Of a DNA stretch of 5,599 nucleotides, positions 1 to 5,555 are shown one piece after another; the stretch's first letter is position 1, and every line of letters begins with the position of its first letter. This DNA is from an uncultured Aquincola sp. (lineage in GTDB: Bacteria > Pseudomonadota > Gammaproteobacteria > Burkholderiales > Burkholderiaceae), in assembly GCA_937883885.1 (NCBI GenBank), contig CAKZXL010000726.1, positions 1 to 5,599 on the forward strand, written 5' to 3'. Below the pieces are notes generated by a model, which worked only from the letters and a program-made list of their open reading frames with translations, was not told where the DNA came from and did not search any database. The position numbers and the translations under genes are program-made.

Positions 1-432
1 GAAGGCGCCAGCGTGTGGTTCGGCGCCGTGGTGCGCGGCGACCAGCCCGAGCCGGTGCGCATCGGCGCCCACAGCAACATCCAGGAAGGCAGCGTGCTGC
101 ATGCCGACCCCGGCAAGCCGCTGACCATCGGCGAGAACGTGACCGTGGGCCACATGGTGATGCTGCACGGCTGCACCATCGGCGATGGTTCCTTGGTCGG
201 CATCGGCGCGGTGGTGCTCAACGGCGCGCGCATCGGCAAGCACTGCCTGGTGGGCGCCGGCTCGCTGGTGACCGAAGGCAAGGAATTCCCCGATGGCTCG
301 ATGATCCTGGGCAGCCCCGCCAAGGTGGTGCGTGAGCTCACGCCCGAGCAGATCGCCGGGCTGGAGCGCAGCGCGCGGCACTACGTGGGCAATGGCGAGC
401 GCTTTGCCCGCGGCCTGAAGAAGGTGGGTTGA
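1..432 (+). CDS. Gamma-class carbonic anhydrase family protein, 5'-truncated by window edge
   Basis: This is the C-terminal 143 residues of a left-handed beta-helix (hexapeptide-repeat) protein of the gamma carbonic anhydrase/YrdA-like family. The reading frame is open from base 1, so the true start lies upstream; against a usual length near 175 residues, about 30 are missing. Hexapeptide turns of the type IGxxxx run through visible residues 20-95. The family's active-site pattern is present: R12-G-D14, Q28 in NIQEG, and His 34, 51 and 56, the last two five residues apart as in the Cam enzyme (His117/His122), so zinc ligands are intact. The long acidic loop of Cam is absent, as in YrdA/PaaY-like members, so CO2 hydration is possible but not assured; some relatives show weak or no activity. 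A C-terminal helix (from [13 protein letters not shown]) closes the trimeric fold. Its stop lies 2 nt before the next gene's ATG, which suggests co-transcription. The family call is firm; the substrate is inferred. Confidence 0.93.
   Translation, partial: EGASVWFGAVVRGDQPEPVRIGAHSNIQEGSVLHADPGKPLTIGENVTVGHMVMLHGCTIGDGSLVGIGAVVLNGARIGKHCLVGAGSLVTEGKEFPDGSMILGSPAKVVRELTPEQIAGLERSARHYVGNGERFARGLKKVG
421..428 (+). promoter_or_regulatory. Ribosome binding site deciding the flavin reductase start
   Basis: The purine-rich AAGGTGGG lies inside the end of the carbonic anhydrase gene, 6 nt before the ATG at 435. This spacing favours ATG 435 over the in-frame TTG at 429, which would sit directly against the motif. 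Confidence 0.6.
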
Positions 433-434
433 GC

Positions 435-1064
435 ATGGCCACGCTGCCCGAGCACATCCACAGCTACGAACCGCGGCTGGGCCATGGCCTGCCGCACGAT
501 CCGTTCAATGCCATCGTCGGTCCGCGCCCCATCGGCTGGGTGGCCACGCACGACGAAGCGGGCCAGCTGAACCTGGCGCCCTACAGCTTCTTCAACGCCT
601 TCAACTACACGCCGCCCATCGTCGGCTTCAGCAGCATCGGCTACAAGGATTCGGTGCGCAATGCCGAGCGCACGCGCCTGTTCACCTGGAACCTGGCCAC
701 GCGCCCGCTGGCCGAGGCCATGAACGCCACCTGCGCCGCCGTGCCGCCCGAGGTGAGCGAGTTCGAGCTGGCCGGGCTGACGCCGCGCGCCTCCACCGTG
801 ATCAGCGTGCCGCACGTGGCCGAGAGCCCGGTGAACTTCGAGTGCAAGGTCACGCAGATCGTGCAGCTGCAGACGGTGGACGCCACGCCGGTGCCCACCT
901 GGCTGGTGCTGGGCGAGGTGGTGGCGGTGCACATCGACAAATCCTTGCTGGTGGAAGGCGTGTACGACACCGCCGCGGCCCGCCCCATCCTGCGCGGCGG
1001 CGGCCCGGCCGACTACTTCGAGATCACGCCTGAAGCGCTTTTCAAGATGAGGCGGCCGAAGTGA
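435..1064 (+). CDS. Flavin reductase-like FMN-binding split-barrel protein
   Basis: A 209-residue cytoplasmic protein of the flavin reductase-like (DIM6/NTAB) family, which binds FMN in a split beta-barrel and commonly works as a dimer. Family signatures are clear: DPFNAIVGPRPIGWVAT at about residues 22-38, NLAPYSFFNAF at 46-56, a PPIVGFSS strand at 60-67, then the KDSVRNAERTRLFTWNLAT segment that corresponds to the KDTxxNIxxxxxFVVN motif. A late EVVAVHIDK strand matches the family's C-terminal barrel. Length is normal for the family. ATG 435 is preferred because a good Shine-Dalgarno lies 6 nt upstream; the TTG at 429 would add two residues. The gene follows the carbonic anhydrase gene with a 2-nt gap and is followed by a hairpin, so it is probably the last gene of that transcript. 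Members include NAD(P)H:FMN reductases and proteins of unknown substrate; nothing here identifies a partner oxygenase, so the specific reaction is unknown. Confidence 0.9.
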   Translation: MATLPEHIHSYEPRLGHGLPHDPFNAIVGPRPIGWVATHDEAGQLNLAPYSFFNAFNYTPPIVGFSSIGYKDSVRNAERTRLFTWNLATRPLAEAMNATCAAVPPEVSEFELAGLTPRASTVISVPHVAESPVNFECKVTQIVQLQTVDATPVPTWLVLGEVVAVHIDKSLLVEGVYDTAAARPILRGGGPADYFEITPEALFKMRRPK

Positions 1065-1070
1065 AAACGC

Positions 1071-1095
1071 GGCCCGGCTTCACCCGCGCCGGGCC
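1071..1095 (+). terminator. GC-rich hairpin after the flavin reductase gene
   Basis: GGCCCGGC (1071-1078) and GCCGGGCC (1088-1095) form a perfect 8-bp all-GC stem with a 9-nt loop, starting 7 nt after the stop codon. No T-run follows, so it is either a tract-less intrinsic terminator, an mRNA 3'-end stabiliser, or works together with Rho. Confidence 0.5.
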
Positions 1096-1116
1096 TGCAG
1101 GCACGCAACTTCATCG

Positions 1117-1144
1117 GTGAAAAGAAACGAAACGCGCCGATACC
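1117..1144 (+). promoter_or_regulatory. Candidate promoter/operator of the spy-like/two-component operon
   Basis: An A-rich island in an otherwise GC-rich gap reads GTGAAAA followed by GAAACGAAAC (1124-1133), three GAAA[A/C] pentamers in direct repeat at 5-nt phase. Directly repeated half-sites with a ~10-11 bp period are usual for OmpR-family regulators (CpxR binds GTAAA-N5-GTAAA), and the first and third pentamers here are 10 bp apart. A weak -10-like GATACC follows at 1139-1144, with no good -35, as expected of an activator-dependent promoter. The element lies 82 nt or more before the start codon. The repeat is seen; the operator role is inferred. Confidence 0.35.
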
Positions 1145-1214
1145 CGGGCGAGAGGACCGCGGCCACGGCCGCCGGCACCATGGCTTCCATCGCAACCCCT
1201 GATGAAAGCCCACG

Positions 1215-1718
1215 ATGAAAGTCTGGATCCAACGGTCCCTGGCCGGCGTGCTCGGCGCTTCGGTCCTCTTCGGCGGCCTGTCGGCCTTCGCGGCTGCCAA
1301 CGGCGAGCCGGGCCGCCCCGGCTGGGGCCAGCACAGCCCTGAAGAACGCGCCGCGCACCAGGCCAAGATGCTGGAGCGCATTGCCAGCCGCCTGGAGCTG
1401 GATGCCGGCCAGAAGGCCAAGCTCGACACCCTGGCCGCCGCGATGAAGGCCCAGCGCGAAGCCATGGGCGGCGCCCCCGGCGGCCCGCGCGCCGAGCTGC
1501 AATCGCTGATCACCGGCAACAGCTTCGACCGCAACGGCGCCCAGGTGCTGCTGCAGAAGAAGACGCAGGCGCTGCAGACCAGCGGCCCGCAGCTCATCAA
1601 CGCGATGGGCGACTTCTACGACAGCCTGCGGCCGGAGCAGCAGCAGAAGGTGCGCGACTTCCTGAACCGGCGCGGTGGCCACCGCGGCCACCATGGCGAG
1701 CGCGGCCCGCGCGGCTGA
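1215..1718 (+). CDS. Spy/CpxP-like periplasmic LTxxQ-motif protein
   Basis: A 167-residue exported protein of the Spy/CpxP/ZraP type. A signal peptide covers about residues 1-28 (KVWIQR basic start, hydrophobic LAGVLGASVLFGGLSAF, cleavage near AFA-AA). The mature part is highly helical and carries two L-x-x-x-Q motifs, LDAGQ at 62-66 and LRPEQ at 138-142, which match the LTxxQ signature repeated in Spy and CpxP. Such proteins form a cradle-shaped dimer that shields unfolded periplasmic proteins; CpxP also restrains its sensor kinase, and ZraP binds zinc. The tail is rich in Gly, Arg and His (H156, H159, H160), so metal binding is possible. The start has only a weak GAAAG upstream, 6 nt away, but gives the correct signal peptide. 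The gene is immediately followed by a response regulator and kinase, an arrangement that supports a stress-sensing loop. The family is well supported; the chaperone or inhibitor role is inferred. Confidence 0.85.
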   Translation: MKVWIQRSLAGVLGASVLFGGLSAFAAANGEPGRPGWGQHSPEERAAHQAKMLERIASRLELDAGQKAKLDTLAAAMKAQREAMGGAPGGPRAELQSLITGNSFDRNGAQVLLQKKTQALQTSGPQLINAMGDFYDSLRPEQQQKVRDFLNRRGGHRGHHGERGPRG

Positions 1719-1734
1719 TCGCGACAATGGCCGG

Positions 1735-2436
1735 ATGCGACGCCTGCTGCTGATCGACGATGACGAACAACTGGCCGCGCCACTGGCGGCCTTTTTCCGC
1801 CGCTTCGACTGCGAGCTGGTGTCGGCCACCACGCCCAGCGCCGGCCTGGCGCTGCTCAAAGAGGGCGGCTTCGATGCCGCCATCCTCGACGTGATGCTGC
1901 CGGAGATGGACGGCTTCGAGCTGTGCCGCACCATCCGCAAGCACAGCGACCTGCCCATCGTCATGCTCACCGCCCGCGGCGACGTGATGGACCGCGTGGT
2001 GGGCCTGGAACTGGGTGCCGACGACTACGTGCCCAAGCCCTTCGAGCCGCGTGAGCTGCTGGCCCGGCTGCAAACCGTGTGGCGGCGCAGCGGCGGCCGC
2101 GGTGCCGCGCCGGCCGCCCCGACCACAGGCCCGAGGGTGATGGCCTTCGACGGGCTGAGCCTGGACCTGGACCGCCGCCAGGCGCTGCGCCAGGGTGAGC
2201 TGCTGGACCTCACCGGCACCGAGTTCGAGCTGCTGGTGATGCTGGCGCGCGAGCCGCACAAGGTGTTCAGTCGGGACGAGATCCTGGAGCGCCTGCGCGG
2301 CCATGCGGCCGAAGACCTGCTGACCCGCGCGGTGGACATCCTGGTGAGCCGGCTGCGCAAGAAGCTGGAGCCGCTGGACTGCATCCGCACGCTGCGCGGC
2401 GTGGGCTATGCCTTTGCCGCGGGGCCGGCTGCGTGA
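1735..2436 (+). CDS. OmpR/PhoB-family DNA-binding response regulator
   Basis: A 233-residue two-component response regulator. The receiver domain (about 1-118) has the acidic pair D8/D9 with D10, phospho-acceptor D52 in ILDVMLPEMDGFEL, switch T79 in MLTAR, and K101 in PKPFEPRELLAR. After a short Gly/Ala/Pro linker the winged-helix domain (about 135-230) shows LTGTEFELLVMLAREPHKVFSRDEILERL, the recognition-helix stretch TRAVDILVSRLRKKLE, and the wing IRTLRGVGYAF. All key residues are present, so it should be phosphorylated and bind DNA, normally as a dimer on direct repeats. ATG 1735 is chosen because it puts MRRLLLIDDD exactly at the usual N-terminus; an in-frame GTG at 1675 would add 20 residues overlapping the previous gene. 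It lies 16 nt after the Spy-like stop and overlaps the kinase by 4 nt, so the three are likely one operon. The closest functional analogue is CpxR, but orthology is not shown. Confidence 0.95.
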   Translation: MRRLLLIDDDEQLAAPLAAFFRRFDCELVSATTPSAGLALLKEGGFDAAILDVMLPEMDGFELCRTIRKHSDLPIVMLTARGDVMDRVVGLELGADDYVPKPFEPRELLARLQTVWRRSGGRGAAPAAPTTGPRVMAFDGLSLDLDRRQALRQGELLDLTGTEFELLVMLAREPHKVFSRDEILERLRGHAAEDLLTRAVDILVSRLRKKLEPLDCIRTLRGVGYAFAAGPAA

Positions 2437-3743
2437 CGGCGGTGCCTGAAGCCGCCGCCGGCTGGCGTGGCCGCTGGCAGGGCACCCGACAGCGCCTGGG
2501 CCAGTCCTTGCGCTGGCGGCTGATGGCCCTGTTCGTGCTGCTGGCGGTGGCCACGGTCGTGGTCTTTCTCTCGGGCATGCAGCAGTCGATGCGCGGCGGT
2601 GGCTGGCGTGAGCTGGCGCGACCGCTGGTGGCGCATTACCTGGACCTGGCCGCCGCCGACCTGGGCACGCCGCCGTCCATCGACAAGGCGCGCCAGATGG
2701 TGCAGCGGCTGCCGCTGCGCATCCAGATCGACGGGCCGCAGGTGCACTGGGACTCGCACCCCGAGCGCGCCGCACGGGCCCGCCGCCACGGCCGCGACGA
2801 CGACGGCGCCGAATGGCAAAGCCGCATGACGGCCGATGGCCACCGCGTCACCTTCCGGCTGGTGCCGCTGCCGCATGAGCGCCGCGCCCGCGGCATCGGC
2901 TGGGCCACGCTGGCCTTGCTGCTGCTGCTGGTGGCGCTGGCCTGGCGCGGCGTGAGCAGCCTCTTGCGGCCGATCGAGGGCATACGCGCCGGCGTGCAGC
3001 GTTATGGCCAGGGCGACTTCAGCCAGCCGATTGCCGTGCAGCGGCAGGACGAACTGGGCCAGCTGGCCGGGCAGGTCAACACCATGGCCGCCGACCTGCA
3101 GCGCATGCTGGAGGCGCAGCGCGGCCTGCTGCTGGCCATCAGCCATGAGCTGCGCAGCCCGCTGACCCGCGCGCGGGTGAACGCCGAGCTGGTGGAAGAC
3201 GGCGAAGCCCGCGACGCACTGCTGCGCGACCTGGGCGAGATGCGCGACCTGATCAGCGACCTGCTGGACAGTGAGCGGCTCACCGCCGGCCATGCCGCGC
3301 TGCAGACCGAGCCCACCGACCTGGCCGCGCTGCTGCGCGAGGTGGCGGCCGACGATGCGGGCCAGCCGCCGCTGCAACTGGACCTGGCCGCCGAGCTGCC
3401 GCTGCTGCCGGTGGACCGCAGCCGGCTGCGGCTGCTGCTGCGCAACCTGATCGGCAATGCGCGCCGGCATGCGGCCGGCACGGCCGTGGTGCTGGGCCTG
3501 CAGCGCGAGGGCGAGGCGCTGGCGCTGACGGTGCGCGACCACGGCCCGGGCGTCAACGACGAACAGCTGGCGCGGCTGGCCGAGCCCTTCTACCGCACCG
3601 ACAGCGCGCGCCAGCGCCGCACCGGCGGCGTGGGCCTGGGCCTGTACCTGTGCCGCCTGGTGGCGCAGGCCCATGGCGGTCAGTTGCACATCGAGCGCGC
3701 CGAGCCCGGGCTGTGCGTGAAGGCGCTGCTGCCGCTGCACTGA
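2433..3743 (+). CDS. Membrane-bound sensor histidine kinase (HAMP/HisKA/HATPase)
   Basis: A 436-residue sensor kinase, partner of the preceding response regulator. Layout: cytoplasmic basic N-terminus; membrane helix about 30-48; periplasmic loop about 50-154; second membrane helix about 156-171; HAMP 172-226 (LLRPIEGIRAGVQRYGQGDF, then DELGQLAGQVNTMA); dimerisation/phosphotransfer domain with H238 in AISHELRSPLTRARVNAEL; ATP-binding domain with N-box N338 and N342 (RNLIGNARRHA), G1 box D369-H-G-P-G373, F-box EPFYR at 384-388 and G2 box GGVGLGL at 398-404. All catalytic motifs are intact, so it should be an active kinase. The periplasmic loop has no recognisable sensor fold but contains a His/Asp/Arg-rich stretch (about 105-137, including HGRDDDG). 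The GTG start overlaps the regulator's TGA (GTGA), implying translational coupling; a GGGG run lies 8 nt upstream. It resembles CpxA-type kinases in organisation. The signal is not identifiable; envelope stress or metal is inferred from the Spy-like neighbour. Confidence 0.94.
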   Translation: MTAVPEAAAGWRGRWQGTRQRLGQSLRWRLMALFVLLAVATVVVFLSGMQQSMRGGGWRELARPLVAHYLDLAAADLGTPPSIDKARQMVQRLPLRIQIDGPQVHWDSHPERAARARRHGRDDDGAEWQSRMTADGHRVTFRLVPLPHERRARGIGWATLALLLLLVALAWRGVSSLLRPIEGIRAGVQRYGQGDFSQPIAVQRQDELGQLAGQVNTMAADLQRMLEAQRGLLLAISHELRSPLTRARVNAELVEDGEARDALLRDLGEMRDLISDLLDSERLTAGHAALQTEPTDLAALLREVAADDAGQPPLQLDLAAELPLLPVDRSRLRLLLRNLIGNARRHAAGTAVVLGLQREGEALALTVRDHGPGVNDEQLARLAEPFYRTDSARQRRTGGVGLGLYLCRLVAQAHGGQLHIERAEPGLCVKALLPLH

Positions 3744-3758
3744 AACCCGTCATCGTGG

Positions 3759-3774
3759 CGGCCCTGATCTTGCG
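3759..3774 (+). promoter_or_regulatory. Sigma-54-like -24/-12 element before the PEP-CTERM gene
   Basis: CGGCCCTGATCTTGCG compares with the RpoN consensus TGGCACGNNNNTTGCW: the GG and GC dinucleotides are at the required 12-bp offset, and the C after GG and the TT before GC also match. Transcription would begin near 3785, about 30 nt before the preferred start codon. A sigma-70 reading is also possible through TAGCAT (3775-3780, 4 of 6 to TATAAT) but without a good -35. GG/GC pairs are common in such GC-rich DNA, so this is only a candidate. Confidence 0.4.
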
Positions 3775-3803
3775 TAGCATCGCCCACCTGTGAACAACGC
3801 ACC

Positions 3804-3810
3804 AAAGGTG
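3804..3810 (+). promoter_or_regulatory. Ribosome binding site deciding the PEP-CTERM gene start
   Basis: AAAGGTG lies 6 nt before GTG 3817. Two earlier in-frame GTGs (3790 and 3808) are less suitable: 3808 is inside the motif and 3790 has only ACC-rich sequence before it. Confidence 0.55.
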
Positions 3811-3816
3811 TATCAG

Positions 3817-4449
3817 GTGACACACACAACCGCGCCCTCGCTGTGCATGGCCGCCCTGCTGCTGGCCTTGTCGGGCAGCCCCGCCCACGCCGCCCCGGTC
3901 TCGGTGACCGCCTCGGCCTTCAGCGGCACGCTGATCGACTTCAACAGCCTGCCCGACCGCAGCGCCGTGGGCAGCCAGTTCGCGGCCCAGGGCGTCACCG
4001 TCACCGGCGGCAGCCTGATCACCAACAACAGCAGCGTGCTGCAGGCCGCCTTCGGCAGCCAGGGCGCCAGCAACTTCGACTACGGCGCGCCTGCCACGCC
4101 ATCGTGGCTGAGCATCACCTTCACCTTCGCCGATCCGATCATCCGCGTCGGCATGGATCAGCTGTCCAACGGCAGCGAGTTCATCCTCGACGTGTCGCAG
4201 GAAGAGATGCTGTTCGACAGCGGCAACACGCCCCGCTTCGTGGGCGTGGAAGACCTGGACGGCTTCACCCAGGTGACCCTGCGGCTGACGAAGGAGAACG
4301 ACCCGCGCTTTTCCATCGACAACCTGCGCTTCGACTTCGCCGGCAGCGGCGGTGGCAACACCGTGCCCGAGCCCGGCGCGCTGGCGCTGGTGGGCCTGGC
4401 GCTGGCCGGCGCCACCGCCGCACGCTGGCGCCGCCGCTCCGCCGTTTGA
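3817..4449 (+). CDS. Secreted PEP-CTERM sorting-domain protein
   Basis: A 210-residue exported protein ending in a PEP-CTERM signal: V-P-E-P at 183-186, a hydrophobic helix to about 202, then R-W-R-R-R. This is the recognition tail for exosortase (EpsH/XrtA type), which cleaves it during transit to the cell surface or exopolysaccharide matrix. The N-terminus has a signal peptide (MAALLLALSGSPAHA, cleavage after about residue 25). The mature part is polar and strand-rich, poor in Lys and free of Cys after the signal peptide; it begins with LIDFNSLPDRSAVGSQFAAQGVTVTGG, a pattern common in PEP-CTERM proteins (FDxLxDGTxVGxQYxxxGVxF), and ends with FSIDNLRFDF before a Gly/Ser linker, also typical of the group. 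GTG 3817 is preferred for its Shine-Dalgarno and compact signal peptide; GTG 3790 would add nine residues. The gene lies 73 nt after the kinase and 59 nt before the next gene. No exosortase is in the window, so one is expected elsewhere in the genome. The molecular function beyond surface or matrix location is unknown. Confidence 0.9.
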   Translation: MTHTTAPSLCMAALLLALSGSPAHAAPVSVTASAFSGTLIDFNSLPDRSAVGSQFAAQGVTVTGGSLITNNSSVLQAAFGSQGASNFDYGAPATPSWLSITFTFADPIIRVGMDQLSNGSEFILDVSQEEMLFDSGNTPRFVGVEDLDGFTQVTLRLTKENDPRFSIDNLRFDFAGSGGGNTVPEPGALALVGLALAGATAARWRRRSAV

Positions 4450-4508
4450 CCCGCCACCCGCTGCCTGCGGTCGTGGCGCCACCGGCCCCCACAGCCTGGA
4501 GCCCCGGC

Positions 4509-5465
4509 ATGACGACGCTGCTCACCGACATGCATCCTGCGCCCCGCCCGGCCGCCTGCCTGGTGGGCACCTTCGGCTACCGGGTCGAAGGCGACACCGC
4601 CCGCCTCAATGCCGAGGTGGATTGGCGACCCGAGGCCGCCGAGCACAGCCACTGGCGGCTGCAGCTGTGGGCCAGCGCGCTGGATGCACCTTCCGCCCCC
4701 GCGCTGGTGGCCGAACTGCCGGTGAGCGTGCCGCTGCACACCCATGGCGAGCCGACCTACGTCGAAGGCTATGTGATGGCGCTGCCTCCGGCCGGCGGCG
4801 GGCCGCAAGCCATGTCGCTGCGGCTGGTGGCGCAAGACGCGGGCGGCAGCCTCTGGCTGCACGACGAAGCCCGCTTCGCCCAGCCCGAGCACTTCGTGCA
4901 GCCGCGGCTGCAGGGCGTGGCCTGGTCGCCGGTGGCGGCGCAAGGCCTGGCCCTGGTGGTCGACCGCGTGCGCAACCCGCGGCCGGAAGACAACCTCAGT
5001 GGCTCCTTGCAGCTGGAGCTGTGGGCGCTGGACCAGCCCTGCCGGGGCGGCCCCTTCAGCGGGCGCTGCATCGCCTCGCTGGCCTTGGGCGCGCTGCCGG
5101 GCCAGGCCGAAACCGGCCCGCTGGCCATGCCGGTGGCGGCCACCGAAGCCGATGTGCAGCGCCCCTGGTGCCTGATGCTGCGCGAGTGGACGGCCGTGGG
5201 CTACGTCACCCGCGATTGCGCCGAAGTCGCAGCGCCCCACGGGCTGGCAGCGCCGGCGGGTGCGGGCCCGGTGGATGCCGTTCAGCCGGCCGCAGCCGCG
5301 CCCATGGACGCGCTTGCCCCGCCGCTGACCGCGCCTGCGGCGCTCCTGCCCCCCGGCGCCGCCCCGCGCCCCGCCACTGGGCGCCCCGTGCCGCCCCAAC
5401 GCGCACAGCCGCCCCGTTTCGCGGCCCGGGTGATGGCCAACCTGCGCCAGTTGCTGCAGGGCTGA
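4509..5465 (+). CDS. Hypothetical protein with two similar beta-rich domains and Ala/Pro-rich tail
   Basis: A 318-residue protein I cannot assign to a named family. ATG 4509 has a good GGAG Shine-Dalgarno (4498-4501) 7 nt upstream. The N-terminus shows no signal peptide or membrane helix, so by sequence it looks cytoplasmic. Residues about 32-124 and 147-242 look like two copies of one beta-sandwich-like unit: RLQLWAS (50-56) aligns with LQLELWAL (167-174), each followed by an Ala/Leu-Val strand, and the copies end similarly, GSLWLHDEARF and GYVTRDCAEV. The second copy's NPRPEDNLSGSLQLELWAL resembles a motif I recall from exported hypothetical proteins of Burkholderiales, where it occurs in a beta-sandwich segment, but this is memory, not a search. 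Four of its five Cys (178, 187, 221, 237) are in the second copy. Residues about 241-302 are a low-complexity Ala/Pro linker, and a short amphipathic basic helix (RFAARVMANLRQLLQG) ends the protein. It may be co-transcribed with the PEP-CTERM gene. Coding status is supported by the start signal and internal repeat. Confidence 0.75.
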   Translation: MTTLLTDMHPAPRPAACLVGTFGYRVEGDTARLNAEVDWRPEAAEHSHWRLQLWASALDAPSAPALVAELPVSVPLHTHGEPTYVEGYVMALPPAGGGPQAMSLRLVAQDAGGSLWLHDEARFAQPEHFVQPRLQGVAWSPVAAQGLALVVDRVRNPRPEDNLSGSLQLELWALDQPCRGGPFSGRCIASLALGALPGQAETGPLAMPVAATEADVQRPWCLMLREWTAVGYVTRDCAEVAAPHGLAAPAGAGPVDAVQPAAAAPMDALAPPLTAPAALLPPGAAPRPATGRPVPPQRAQPPRFAARVMANLRQLLQG

Positions 5466-5488
5466 GCCGGCCCCTGCGCCCGCCCCCA

Positions 5489-5508
5489 GGGCGCCAGCGC
5501 CAGCGCCC
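5489..5508 (+). terminator. Weak GC hairpin downstream of the hypothetical gene
   Basis: GGGCGC (5489-5494) pairs with GCGCCC (5503-5508) around an 8-nt loop, 23 nt after the stop. The stem is only 6 bp and no T-run follows. It is in the right position for transcript termination but such repeats arise easily in this GC-rich stretch. Confidence 0.22.
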
Positions 5509-5536
5509 GCGCGGTCGCCGCGGATCACGCTACTTC

Positions 5537-5555
5537 GCAGATGAGAATCATTTGC
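5537..5555 (+). promoter_or_regulatory. Fur box of a gene beginning beyond the window
   Basis: GCAGATGAGAATCATTTGC is a 19-bp imperfect palindrome: GCAGATGA and TCATTTGC pair at 7 of 8 positions around GAA. It matches the classical 19-bp Fur consensus at 13 of 19 positions, including the core ATGA-x-AATCATT. It is an AT-rich island in GC-rich DNA, followed by a possible -10 hexamer TAGCAT (5558-5563). Ferric uptake regulator with Fe2+ would cover the promoter and repress it when iron is plentiful. No start codon with a credible coding frame is seen before the window ends, so the target is unknown; iron-uptake receptors, siderophore genes or ECF sigma factors are usual targets. Confidence 0.75.

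Noticed and set aside
1201..1222. Repeated GATGAAAG (1201-1208 and 1214-1221) giving a second ATG at 1202
   Set aside because: ATG 1202 is in another frame and opens only a short ORF without family features; ATG 1215 gives a correct signal peptide.
1675..1734. Longer N-terminus for the response regulator from GTG 1675
   Set aside because: It would overlap the Spy-like gene by 44 nt and add residues before the conserved MRRLLLIDDD start of the receiver domain.
2406..3740. Long open frame on the minus strand opposite the kinase gene (also similar ones at 1597-2775, 3553-4482 and 4158-5528)
   Set aside because: Long antisense frames are expected in very GC-rich coding DNA. The translations are low-complexity Gln/Ala/Arg/His-rich strings without any domain, whereas the + strand shows clear family motifs.
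3756..3773. TGGC at 3756 paired with TTGC at 3770 as the sigma-54 element
   Set aside because: The spacing is 3 bp too long; only the GG at 3760-3761 gives the 12-bp offset.
4473..4482. 10-bp palindrome GTGGCGCCAC between the PEP-CTERM and hypothetical genes
   Set aside because: It is short, has no loop for a stable hairpin and no T-run; such palindromes are frequent at this GC content.
3843..4508. Upstream extension of the hypothetical gene's frame through the PEP-CTERM gene
   Set aside because: The extension is an Arg/Gln-rich shadow of the PEP-CTERM frame; a proper Shine-Dalgarno and natural start lie at 4509.
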